Shown: piece after piece, positions 1-5,453 of the stretch
Layout of the letters: each line of letters starts with the position of its first letter
Position numbering within the stretch: position 1 is the first letter of the stretch
IMG/VR virus record: IMGVR_UViG_3300043395_002342
Span: 1-27,206 of that record
Direction: 5' to 3' (one strand)
DNA from: a virus
Length of the DNA stretch: 27,206 bases
Translations under genes and position numbers: made by a program
The notes under the pieces: generated by a model
Database searches by the model: none
What the model saw: the letters and a program-made list of their open reading frames with translations, nothing else
What the model was told of the DNA's origin: nothing

Positions 1-1
1 T

Positions 2-238
2 CGGTTCGTACTGCCCTTAGCAACGCCCACAAGACTCTATATGACCGGTTCTGTAAGGTCATGGATCCATTACATTGATCTTCGTTCGGCACACGGAACA
101 CAGAAGGAACATATGGAGATTGCTGAACTGATTCGTTGTATTTTTACATGTCAGTTCCCTGCTGTATCTGAAGCACTTGGTTGGACTCGTGAAGGTTGTT
201 CCGAGTGTAATGATGCTCCATCTATTACCATTGAATAA
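2..238 (+). CDS. thyX: Flavin-dependent thymidylate synthase ThyX, C-terminal part (start lies before the window)
   Basis: The reading frame is open from base 2 to the TAA at 236-238 (78 codons), so only the C-terminal part of the gene is present. The family makes dTMP from dUMP using FAD, NADPH and methylene-tetrahydrofolate, supplying thymidylate for phage DNA. The visible part begins R-F-V-L-P, as in the ThyX core that binds substrate, and continues with the S-V-R-S-W...[11 protein letters not shown] block in which the family has conserved Arg and His/Gln residues near the active site. It ends with the QFP..SEALGW stretch common in cyanophage ThyX. The ATG at 41 is internal. It is followed by a late-promoter-like AATAAATA overlapping its stop codon. 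ThyX is a frequent cyanomyovirus nucleotide-metabolism gene; the call rests on motif recognition. Confidence 0.85.
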   Translation, partial: RFVLPLATPTRLYMTGSVRSWIHYIDLRSAHGTQKEHMEIAELIRCIFTCQFPAVSEALGWTREGCSECNDAPSITIE

Positions 239-241
239 ATA
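234..241 (+). promoter_or_regulatory. T4-type late promoter AATAAATA
   Basis: AATAAATA matches the cyanophage/T4 late consensus NATAAATA recognised by the gp55-gp33-clamp-modified RNA polymerase. It overlaps the thyX stop codon. Initiation about 6 bases downstream would give a leader of about 20 bases that carries the GGAGG ribosome site of the next gene. Inferred from motif and position only. Confidence 0.55.
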
Positions 242-267
242 TTCCCATATAAAATGGAGGAATCAAT

Positions 268-516
268 TTGGCAACATATCCTGTGATCAATAAAGAGACT
301 GGTGAACAAAAAGAAGTTACAATGAGTGTTCATGATTGGGACCAGTGGAAAAAGGATAACCCAGAATGGGATAGAGATTGGAGTGATCCTTCAACATGTC
401 CTAGTTCTGGAGAAGTTGGAGAAATCTATGATAGACTAAAGAAGTCTCATCCAGGATGGAACCAAATCTTACATAAAGCTTCGAAGGTCCCCGGGTCAAG
501 AGTTAAACCAGTTTAA
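268..516 (+). CDS. Small conserved cyanophage protein, possibly FmdB-like without the zinc ribbon
   Basis: An 82-residue protein starting at TTG (268), chosen because a strong GGAGG (256-260) sits 7 bases upstream; the nearby ATG at 254 is in another frame. The sequence opens MATYPVINKETGEQKEV and has a Trp-rich middle (DWDQWKKDNPEWDRDW) and a HPGWNQILHKASK tail. I associate this short-protein pattern with T4-like cyanophage proteins sometimes annotated as FmdB-like, but it has a single Cys and therefore no zinc ribbon. Function unknown; probably soluble, with no signal peptide or membrane segment. It lies in the thyX-phoH replication/metabolism block behind a late-promoter-like box. Its stop codon overlaps the first arm of the hairpin that precedes the HNH endonuclease gene. 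Confidence 0.75.
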   Translation: MATYPVINKETGEQKEVTMSVHDWDQWKKDNPEWDRDWSDPSTCPSSGEVGEIYDRLKKSHPGWNQILHKASKVPGSRVKPV

Positions 517-521
517 ACCAG
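503..521 (+). repeat. Short tandem direct repeat TTAAACCAG (503-511, 513-521)
   Basis: The 9-mer TTAAACCAG occurs twice with one base between the copies. The second copy, plus the next G, forms the 5' arm of the leader hairpin of the HNH gene. The first copy could pair with the same 3' arm (CTGGTTTA), so there are two competing 5' arms. Confidence 0.6.
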
Positions 522-559
522 GTTTATTATAAATAATTATATTATTCCATCCTGGTTTA
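514..559 (+). promoter_or_regulatory. Leader hairpin hiding the HNH gene start, with a late promoter in its loop
   Basis: TAAACCAGG (514-522) and CCTGGTTTA (551-559) form a perfect 9-bp inverted repeat; the second arm runs into the ATG at 559. The 28-base AT-rich loop holds a perfect T4 late promoter TATAAATA at 528-535, predicted to start RNA near 541, after the first arm. Read-through RNA from upstream would have both arms and could close the start codon; late RNA would lack the first arm. This matches the established logic of the T4 I-TevI leader. The hairpin is visible in the sequence; the regulation is inferred. Confidence 0.6.
528..535 (+). promoter_or_regulatory. T4-type late promoter TATAAATA (HNH gene)
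   Basis: Exact T4 late consensus TATAAATA, lying in the loop of the 514-559 inverted repeat and about 24 bases upstream of the HNH start codon. Expected initiation near 541 would leave an 18-base leader with no clear Shine-Dalgarno sequence. Confidence 0.7.
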
Positions 560-1155
560 TGAAAAAAAGAAATCTTACAGTCTTTAAGGGACAAAAATTT
601 TATGATTTAATAGTTTTAGATGATACCATTGAATTTAAAATTGAACCCTCTGGAAGAAAAAAGAGATCTGTTTTATGCAAATGTATTTGCGGAAAAACTA
701 AATTAATTCCTTTAGGGAATTTGTATGATAAAAGAGAAACTGCTAAAGCAAAAAGTTGTGGATGTACTAAAAAATTTGTTAATGGTATTAATGCACAATC
801 AAGAAGAAAACCTGAAAGTGTTTACCGATACATTTATGAACAATATCAATCTAGTGCTAAAACTAGAAATATAAATTTTTCTTTAACTAAAGAGGAATAT
901 GTTGAAATAGTAAAAAAAGATTGTCATTATTGTGGAGATCCTGCTCCAATTAAACAACCAAATAGGGGAAAAGAAAAATATGTAGGTGTTCCTGTTCCTT
1001 ATAATGGAATTGATCGAATAGATAGTAATAAGGGATATGAAAAAGAAAATTGTGTTCCTTGCTGTACTAAGTGTAATTATATGAAAAGTGATATGAATGT
1101 ATCCTTATTTACCGAACATATTTTGAAAATTGCAAATCATTTAGAGAAATTTTAA
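559..1155 (+). CDS. Free-standing HNH homing endonuclease
   Basis: A 198-residue protein. Residues about 39-70 hold a Cys cluster (CKCICGK...SCGC), the zinc-finger-like N-terminal module seen in phage HNH endonucleases. Residues about 122-176 hold the HNH core: CHYCG (122-126), NGIDRIDSNKGY (149-160), then ENCVPCC..CNYMKSDM (163-179), giving the paired Cys zinc ligands, the catalytic region and the trailing Asn. These enzymes nick or cut DNA at target sites in related genomes that lack the insert, so the gene spreads by recombination. It sits between the small 268-516 gene and phoH, and its TAA overlaps the phoH ATG by one base (TAATG), a precise fit. It looks more AT-rich and Lys/Asn-rich than its neighbours, as expected of a mobile gene. 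There is no good ribosome site; the leader hairpin with embedded late promoter controls it. Confidence 0.88.
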   Translation: MKKRNLTVFKGQKFYDLIVLDDTIEFKIEPSGRKKRSVLCKCICGKTKLIPLGNLYDKRETAKAKSCGCTKKFVNGINAQSRRKPESVYRYIYEQYQSSAKTRNINFSLTKEEYVEIVKKDCHYCGDPAPIKQPNRGKEKYVGVPVPYNGIDRIDSNKGYEKENCVPCCTKCNYMKSDMNVSLFTEHILKIANHLEKF

Positions 1156-1907
1156 TGGCAAGAAGAAGAAAGGATGATCAACCAATTGGTGTTGGACTTA
1201 CTGCTAAGCAAATGAAGCGTAAGAAACCAATTAGTGCTGATTTAATGAGAGATATTGATCCTCTCACTGATAATCAAAAACTACTCTATAAAGCATACGA
1301 AGATAGTAAAAATATTGTTGCTTATGGAGCTGCTGGTACAGGAAAAACCTTTATCACACTCTACAACGCACTTCAAGATGTTTTAGATGAAAGATCTCCT
1401 TACGAAAAAATTTATATTGTACGTTCCCTTGTGGCAACTAGGGAGATTGGTTTTCTTCCGGGTGATCATGAGGATAAATCCTCCCTTTATCAGATTCCGT
1501 ATAAGAATATGGTAAAGTACATGTTCCAAATGCCAGATGACGCATCTTTTGAAATGCTCTATGGCAATTTGAAACTACAAGGTACAATTAGTTTTTGGAG
1601 CACTTCTTTTATTCGTGGAACTACTTTAGATAATTGTATTATCATTGTTGACGAATTCCAGAATCTTAATTTCCACGAACTTGATTCAATCATTACTCGT
1701 GTTGGTGAAAATAGTAAGATCATGTTCTGTGGCGATGCCACTCAAAGTGATTTAATCAAGACCAATGAAAAGAATGGTATTATTGACTTCATGAAGATTC
1801 TACGAGTAATGCCTTCTTTTGATGTTATTGAATTTGGAATTGAAGATATTGTTCGTTCAGGATTAGTTAAAGAGTATATTATTGCGAAAACGGAATTGAA
1901 TCTATGA
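1155..1907 (+). CDS. phoH: PhoH-like P-loop ATPase
   Basis: A 250-residue protein with Walker A GAAGTGKT at residues 58-65 and Walker B IIIVDEFQN with D166-E167, followed by a GDATQSD block, the usual PhoH/SF1-helicase-like core. The N-terminal 25 residues are basic. PhoH is named for phosphate-starvation induction in bacteria and is one of the commonest accessory genes in marine phages; its biochemical role in infection is not settled (RNA metabolism has been proposed). The ATG at 1155 overlaps the stop of the HNH gene, and the phoH stop overlaps the exonuclease start (ATGA at 1904), so the three are translationally linked. The upstream ribosome site is weak (gagaaat), which suggests coupling to the HNH gene or disturbance of the original leader by the insertion. 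Confidence 0.93.
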   Translation: MARRRKDDQPIGVGLTAKQMKRKKPISADLMRDIDPLTDNQKLLYKAYEDSKNIVAYGAAGTGKTFITLYNALQDVLDERSPYEKIYIVRSLVATREIGFLPGDHEDKSSLYQIPYKNMVKYMFQMPDDASFEMLYGNLKLQGTISFWSTSFIRGTTLDNCIIIVDEFQNLNFHELDSIITRVGENSKIMFCGDATQSDLIKTNEKNGIIDFMKILRVMPSFDVIEFGIEDIVRSGLVKEYIIAKTELNL

Positions 1908-2584
1908 CATTTATTCATCATAATTACCTAGGTGATCTTGAATTAGAAAAGAAAGAACAAAACGGCATCCGTCTTTATAATCTACCAAGTGGAGCATGGG
2001 TGCCATCTATTACATCAGTGACTTCTTTTTATAATCGTCAGGTCTTTGTTGAGTGGAGAAAAAGAGTTGGTGTAGAAAAAGCAAATGCAATTACAAGAAA
2101 GGCAACAGCAAGAGGAACTGATTTTCACCAAGTCTGTCAAGACTATCTTGAGAACAAAGAATTGAACTGGGATGATTATCAACCCCTAACAAAGTTCATG
2201 TTTCATCATGCGAAACCTTATCTTGATAAGATAAATAATATTCATGCGATTGAAAGAACACTTTACTCCGAGTATCTTGGGCTCGCTGGAAGAGTAGATT
2301 GTATTGCTGAATATGAAGGAGAGTTAGCAGTTATCGACTTTAAAACCTCTGATAAGATTAAACCAGAGGAATGGATTGAAAACTATTTTGTTCAAGAAAT
2401 GTTCTATGCTGCTGCTTATTATGAACTTACCGATATTCCCCCAGTCAAATTGATTACTTTGATGGTCACTCCTGGTGGAGAAGTCAAAGTATTTGACAAA
2501 AGAAACAAATCGGATTATATTAAACTATTAGTTCGTTATATTAAAGAATTTGTATCTCACAGTACTAGGCAAGATGGAGAATGA
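1904..2584 (+). CDS. PD-(D/E)XK exonuclease (MGME1/RecB-like)
   Basis: A 226-residue nuclease of the PD-(D/E)XK fold. The metal-binding motif is visible: GRVD with D132, then VIDFKTS giving D145-x-K147, and a trailing QxxxY motif (Q164-Y168, within QEMFYAAAYYE), which is typical of the RecB/MGME1-type exonuclease branch. It probably degrades or trims DNA ends during phage replication and recombination or host DNA breakdown. The start overlaps the phoH stop by 4 bases. Its 3' end contains a sigma70-like promoter (2493-2521) and overlaps the gp33 start. Cyanomyoviruses commonly carry such a gene beside phoH; the exact substrate is not deducible here. Confidence 0.82.
   Translation: MTFIHHNYLGDLELEKKEQNGIRLYNLPSGAWVPSITSVTSFYNRQVFVEWRKRVGVEKANAITRKATARGTDFHQVCQDYLENKELNWDDYQPLTKFMFHHAKPYLDKINNIHAIERTLYSEYLGLAGRVDCIAEYEGELAVIDFKTSDKIKPEEWIENYFVQEMFYAAAYYELTDIPPVKLITLMVTPGGEVKVFDKRNKSDYIKLLVRYIKEFVSHSTRQDGE
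2493..2521 (+). promoter_or_regulatory. Sigma70-type early promoter TTGACA-N17-TATATT upstream of gp33
   Basis: TTGACA at 2493-2498 and TATATT at 2516-2521 with a 17-base spacer, inside the 3' end of the exonuclease gene. Initiation near 2528 would precede the gp33 start (2574) and feed gp33, gp59 and the DUF1825 gene. An early host-type promoter makes sense for gp33, which is needed before late transcription. Motif-based inference. Confidence 0.5.
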
Positions 2585-2831
2585 ATTAGAAAAAGTTCTA
2601 GAAAGTAAATTTTTCTGTCCATCAAGATTTGCTCAAGAAATTGAAACTCTTGTTCAAGTTAATGTGGAAATGAATTATATCGATGCGATTATTCATTTTT
2701 GCGAGAAGAATAATATTGATTTGGAATCAGTTCCTAAATTGATTTCCAAACCATTGAAAGAAAAACTTAAGTATGAAGCAATGGAACTTAACTTTCTAAA
2801 GAGGAGTTCTAGAGCGAAACTACCCCTTTGA
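2574..2831 (+). CDS. 33: Late transcription co-activator gp33
   Basis: An 85-residue protein corresponding to T4 gp33, which bridges RNA polymerase beta-flap and the sliding clamp so that late promoters fire. The match to T4 gp33 is in the central and C-terminal part: MNYIDAIIHFCEKNNIDLESV...LIS..LKEKLKYEAMELNFL follows the T4 MSYLEATTAFLEENSIPE...IIEKIQSEAIDENLL pattern. It ends in a basic-hydrophobic RAKLPL tail, comparable to the clamp-binding C-terminus of T4 gp33. I chose the ATG at 2574; the frame also offers an ATG at 2550, but the 8 extra residues look unlike the family and overlap further into the exonuclease. It overlaps the exonuclease end and is followed directly by gp59. This gene makes the NATAAATA motifs in the window functionally meaningful. 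Confidence 0.75.
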   Translation: MENELEKVLESKFFCPSRFAQEIETLVQVNVEMNYIDAIIHFCEKNNIDLESVPKLISKPLKEKLKYEAMELNFLKRSSRAKLPL

Positions 2832-2834
2832 TAA

Positions 2835-3431
2835 ATGATGCCTTATGATGCCTATAAAACTTATCTGTCCTTGAAGAATCATTTCACCAAGGACAGTTAT
2901 GATTATTTTAAATATTGTGGAAAGAGTCGCGCAACACTTCAATCTTTCTACAAACGTAAAGACCGAATGTGGTTCGAAAAAGTTTCCAGACAAAAAACAG
3001 ACCAAGAGGTTGTAGACTTCTTTGTTTCTAATTTTGTATCTTGTAATGATCCAGAAACACTTTGGATTGGTGAGATGATTAAGGAAGGTGAAACAAGATA
3101 TCAAAACTGGCAAAAGAAAATCCAATCACTTTCTTATATCTTCAAAGAAGAATCGCAAAGTCTTTTTGAAGAGAATAAATTTGAGGATGTCTTTAAGTGT
3201 TCTAAAGGACATCCTGTACTTCTCAAGAAATTCCTGAACGGTAAAATTAGCCTAGAAACACTAGTCATCTACGATAGAATATTCCTGTTCGGGAATACGT
3301 TTGATAAGAAACTTCAAGACCCGGTGTGGCAAACCGTCAGTCGTAGGATTAAAAAATATAATCCATTTCTAAATATTGATGTATTTCGTTTTCGTAAAAT
3401 TTTGAAAGAGATTATTCTGGAGGGTTCATGA
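2835..3431 (+). CDS. 59: Replicative helicase loader gp59
   Basis: A 198-residue protein of the T4 gp59 family, which binds fork DNA and gp32 and loads the gp41 helicase for recombination-dependent replication. The N-terminal Y..Y..LK.HF....YDYFKYCGKSR pattern and the following KRKDRMWFEKVSRQ block correspond to T4 gp59 (YKLYLMIKQHM..YDVIKYN.....KRRDKYFFQKLS). The C-terminal LVWN/PVWQ...IKKYNPFLNID segment also matches. T4 gp59 is 217 residues. The frame begins ATGATG at 2835/2838 and either Met could be used; there is no clear Shine-Dalgarno. It lies 3 bases after gp33 and its stop overlaps the next start (ATGA at 3428). The 59-32 neighbourhood is as in T4. Confidence 0.85.
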   Translation: MMPYDAYKTYLSLKNHFTKDSYDYFKYCGKSRATLQSFYKRKDRMWFEKVSRQKTDQEVVDFFVSNFVSCNDPETLWIGEMIKEGETRYQNWQKKIQSLSYIFKEESQSLFEENKFEDVFKCSKGHPVLLKKFLNGKISLETLVIYDRIFLFGNTFDKKLQDPVWQTVSRRIKKYNPFLNIDVFRFRKILKEIILEGS

Positions 3432-3772
3432 GTTTCTTTAAATCTGAAGTTGTCCGCGCAGAGATGACTGAGATTGCAGAATTACAAGAAGAAGTTTATT
3501 CAAACGTCTTTAAGTTTCCTGCTATGTCAAAGGAAGAGAAACTTGAGCATGTAGAACTTCTGGAAAGACTTCTTGATAAACAAAAAGTTCTTTATACAAG
3601 AATGAGTTTATCTGATGATCCAGAAGCACTTGAAATGAAAGAACGTATTGTTCAATCTGCTATTATGATGGGAATGCCTCCTGGTACTGATATGAATATC
3701 ATTCTCAACAATATGTCTCAGATGCTTGATATGATGAAAAAGCAGATTGACAAAACAGGTTCCGACCTGTAG
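3428..3772 (+). CDS. DUF1825 family protein (cyanobacterial-type)
   Basis: A 114-residue helical protein with the opening M-S/A-F-F-x-S-E-x-V, the Leu/Lys-rich heptads and the M...M-x-x-M-K C-terminus that I recognise as the DUF1825 family, best known from cyanobacterial genomes and found in cyanomyoviruses. Function unknown. No catalytic motif, signal peptide or membrane segment. A strong GGAGGG lies upstream of the ATG and the start overlaps the gp59 stop. Its placement between helicase loader and gp32 suggests a role early or during replication, and the host-like family suggests acquisition from a cyanobacterium. The last 26 bases of its coding region hold a sigma70-like promoter whose -10 box uses the gene's TAG stop codon. 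Confidence 0.75.
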   Translation: MSFFKSEVVRAEMTEIAELQEEVYSNVFKFPAMSKEEKLEHVELLERLLDKQKVLYTRMSLSDDPEALEMKERIVQSAIMMGMPPGTDMNIILNNMSQMLDMMKKQIDKTGSDL

Positions 3773-3775
3773 AAT
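3747..3775 (+). promoter_or_regulatory. Sigma70-type early promoter TTGACA-N17-TAGAAT with a palindromic spacer
   Basis: TTGACA at 3747-3752, 17-base spacer, TAGAAT at 3770-3775. The spacer contains most of a 16-base palindrome, ACAGGT-TCCG-ACCTGT (3755-3770), which could be an operator or an RNA hairpin. Initiation near 3782 would produce RNA with the full leader structure of the GIY-YIG gene and could continue toward gp32. The -35 and -10 boxes and spacing are identical to the promoter at 4432-4460. Confidence 0.55.
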
Positions 3776-3779
3776 ATGG

Positions 3780-3787
3780 AATAAATA
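3780..3787 (+). promoter_or_regulatory. T4-type late promoter AATAAATA (upstream copy)
   Basis: AATAAATA directly downstream of the sigma70-like box. Initiation near 3793 would start RNA right at the 5' foot of the structured leader (3794 on), so this transcript would contain both hairpin arms. It may instead make the structured RNA itself. Confidence 0.4.
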
Positions 3788-3793
3788 TTTACA

Positions 3794-3869
3794 CCTAAGT
3801 GTCGGCAAACCTTAGGGGGGAGGGTGAAAGTCCCTCCATTTTAATATAAATACATATGCCGACACTTAG
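3794..3869 (+). ncRNA. Structured leader RNA of the GIY-YIG gene with possible pseudoknot and embedded late promoter
   Basis: Three helices can be drawn. (a) CCTAAG (3794-3799) with CTTAGG (3811-3816), loop of 11. (b) GGAGGG (3819-3824) with CCCTCC (3832-3837), loop TGAAAGT. (c) CTAAGTGTCGGCA (3795-3807) with TGCCGACACTTAG (3857-3869), a perfect 13-bp long-range pairing that ends 8 bases before the ATG at 3878. Helices a and c compete in full, but the loop of (a), TGTCGGCA, could pair with 3857-3864 while (a) stays closed, which would be a pseudoknot. A late promoter lies between the arms at 3845-3852. Helices are visible in the sequence; the role as start-codon gate or separate small RNA is inferred. 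Confidence 0.5.
3845..3852 (+). promoter_or_regulatory. T4-type late promoter TATAAATA (GIY-YIG gene)
   Basis: Exact TATAAATA between the two arms of the 13-bp inverted repeat. Expected initiation near 3858 falls within the second arm, so the late mRNA lacks the first arm and the start at 3878 would be accessible. Same geometry as at 528-535 and, on the other strand, 9035-9042. Confidence 0.65.
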
Positions 3870-3877
3870 AAAGAATT

Positions 3878-4435
3878 ATGAAAAAGTATTTTTACGTTTA
3901 TTATTCCTACGAAGAATTTGGTAGAGGATATATTGGAAAGAGGGAATCTGAATGTCCTCCAGAAGATGATATTAAATATCTTGGTAGTTCTAAAGATAAA
4001 ACTTTTAAACCAAATCAAAAAATTATTTTGGAAACATTTAATAATGTGGAAGAAGCACTTGAAGCGGAGTGTATTCTTCATAATTTTTATGAAGTAGATA
4101 AAAATCCACATTTTGCGAATAAAGCAAGACAAACTTCCACTAAGTTTTATTATTGTTCTTTCGGTGATAATAATCCATCAAAAAGAAAAGAAGTTAAGGA
4201 AAAAATAAAAAAAAGTAAGACTGGCAATAATAATCCGTCAAAAAGACCAGAAGTGAGGCAAAAATTAAAAGAAGCAAGAAATAAAAGGATAACAACAGAA
4301 GAAACAAAGAAAAAAATGAGTGAAGCACATAAAGGAAAACCTGGAACTTTTGGAATGAAAGGAAAAACTCATAGCGAAGAAACAAAACAAAAAATGAGAG
4401 ATGCGTGGAAAACTAAAAATAAATCTAGGGCTTGA
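3878..4435 (+). CDS. GIY-YIG homing endonuclease (Seg-like) with NUMOD3 repeats
   Basis: A 185-residue protein. The N-terminus carries the GIY-YIG nuclease signature: VYY (7-9) and GYIGKR (17-22), followed by E-rich LEAECILHNFY (61-71) that should include the catalytic Glu. Residues about 97-180 hold NUMOD3-type DNA-binding repeats (NNPSKR..V..K, twice; GMKGKTHSEETKQKMRDAW). This matches the T4 Seg family of free-standing homing enzymes. It lies between the gp59/DUF1825 genes and gp32, the same neighbourhood as T4 segG, whose product targets gene 32 of a relative. It has no clear Shine-Dalgarno; the structured leader with embedded late promoter precedes it. Its TGA overlaps the -35 box of the gp32 promoter. 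Strongly A-rich coding sequence compared with gp32. Confidence 0.88.
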   Translation: MKKYFYVYYSYEEFGRGYIGKRESECPPEDDIKYLGSSKDKTFKPNQKIILETFNNVEEALEAECILHNFYEVDKNPHFANKARQTSTKFYYCSFGDNNPSKRKEVKEKIKKSKTGNNNPSKRPEVRQKLKEARNKRITTEETKKKMSEAHKGKPGTFGMKGKTHSEETKQKMRDAWKTKNKSRA

Positions 4436-4460
4436 CATCCCTTTCTATTGCAAGTAGAAT
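4432..4460 (+). promoter_or_regulatory. Sigma70-type early promoter TTGACA-N17-TAGAAT of gene 32
   Basis: TTGACA (4432-4437) overlaps the stop codon of the GIY-YIG gene; TAGAAT (4455-4460) follows after exactly 17 bases. Initiation near 4467 gives a leader of about 40 bases to the gp32 ATG, which has an ACGAGG ribosome site. It provides gp32 early, independent of the inserted endonuclease. Confidence 0.65.
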
Positions 4461-4505
4461 AAAGTTGTTCTAAAGGCCAAATCTAAAAAAATACGAGGTA
4501 ATTAA

Positions 4506-5453
4506 ATGTCTTTTGACGCTCTTAAAAAACAATCTAAACTGGGTTCTTTAACTCAAAAGTTGGTTAAAGAAGTAGAAAAAATGAGTACTCCAACTTCTGG
4601 AGGATCTGATGAACGCCTATGGAAACCAACTCTTGACAAAACAAATAATGGTTTTGCAGTTATTCGTTTCCTTCCTGCTCCTGAGGGCGAAGAACTTCCT
4701 TGGGCAAAAATGTATTCCCACGCTTTCCAAGGTCCAAATGGTTGGTATATAGAAAATAGCCTCACCACCATCGGACAAAAAGATCCACTTGGTGAATATA
4801 ACCGTGAACTGTGGAACAGTGGTATTGAATCTAACAAAGAAACTGTTCGTAAACAGAAGCGTAAACTGAACTATTACAGCAATATCTACGTTGTAAAAGA
4901 TCCTACAAATCCTCATAACGAAGGTAAGGTCTTCCTTTTCAAGTACGGTAAGAAGATCTTTGATAAGATTATGGAAGCAATGCAACCCGAATTTGAGGAT
5001 GAAACTCCCATCAATCCTTTTGATTTTTGGCAGGGTGCTAATTTCAAACTCAAAATCGTAAAGAAAGATGGGTATTGGAATTACGATAAGTCGGAATTTG
5101 ATCGTGTTGCTCCTCTACTGGATGACGATGATGCTCTGGAAGCACTCTGGAAGAAAGAGTATTCTCTGAGTGCAATCACTGCACCAGACCAGTTCAAGTC
5201 TTATGAAGAACTTGAGCGTCGTATGAATATGGTTCTGGGTCTTAAGAACTCTTCTCCTGCTCGCTCCCGCGCAGTGGTTGAGCAAGAAGATGATCTTGAA
5301 GAGTTTACTCAAACTCCTACAGTTCAAGATCGTGTAGTGGAAGAACTAGAACAGTCTTATGCTCGCTCTAAGTCTCCTTCACTTCCTCAAATCTCTCAAG
5401 ATGAGGATGAAGATGATGCTCTCTCGTACTTCCAAAAATTGGCAGAGGATTGA
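4506..5453 (+). CDS. 32: Single-stranded DNA-binding protein gp32
   Basis: A 315-residue protein (T4 gp32 is 301). It coats ssDNA in replication, recombination and repair. The N-terminal basic stretch (KKQSKLGSL) corresponds to the cooperative LAST-type region; the OB core includes NYYSNIYVVKDPTNPHNEGKVFLFKYGKKIFDKI and NPFDFWQGANFKLKI, matching T4; the C-terminus is acidic (DEDEDDALSYFQKLAED), the tail that in T4 binds partner proteins such as gp59. The region equivalent to the T4 zinc-binding loop (about residues 78-112) has none of the ligands, and the protein contains no cysteine at all. It starts after ACGAGG with its own sigma70-like promoter. The gene ends base-to-base against the stop of gp53 on the other strand. 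Confidence 0.95.
   Translation: MSFDALKKQSKLGSLTQKLVKEVEKMSTPTSGGSDERLWKPTLDKTNNGFAVIRFLPAPEGEELPWAKMYSHAFQGPNGWYIENSLTTIGQKDPLGEYNRELWNSGIESNKETVRKQKRKLNYYSNIYVVKDPTNPHNEGKVFLFKYGKKIFDKIMEAMQPEFEDETPINPFDFWQGANFKLKIVKKDGYWNYDKSEFDRVAPLLDDDDALEALWKKEYSLSAITAPDQFKSYEELERRMNMVLGLKNSSPARSRAVVEQEDDLEEFTQTPTVQDRVVEELEQSYARSKSPSLPQISQDEDEDDALSYFQKLAED

Noticed and set aside
2820-3125. 101-codon minus-strand frame opposite gp59
   Set aside because: A shadow of gp59 with no ribosome site and hydrophobic, Cys-rich content typical of antisense frames.
3755-3770. Possible intrinsic terminator after the DUF1825 gene
   Set aside because: The 6-bp stem is followed by an A-rich stretch, not a T-run, and lies between -35 and -10 boxes; treated as a spacer palindrome instead.
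3819-3837. GGAGGG-TGAAAGT-CCCTCC resembles a hairpin from group II intron RNA
   Set aside because: A single hairpin without the domain V/VI sequence, 5' GUGYG end or a reverse transcriptase; chance or leader structure is more likely.
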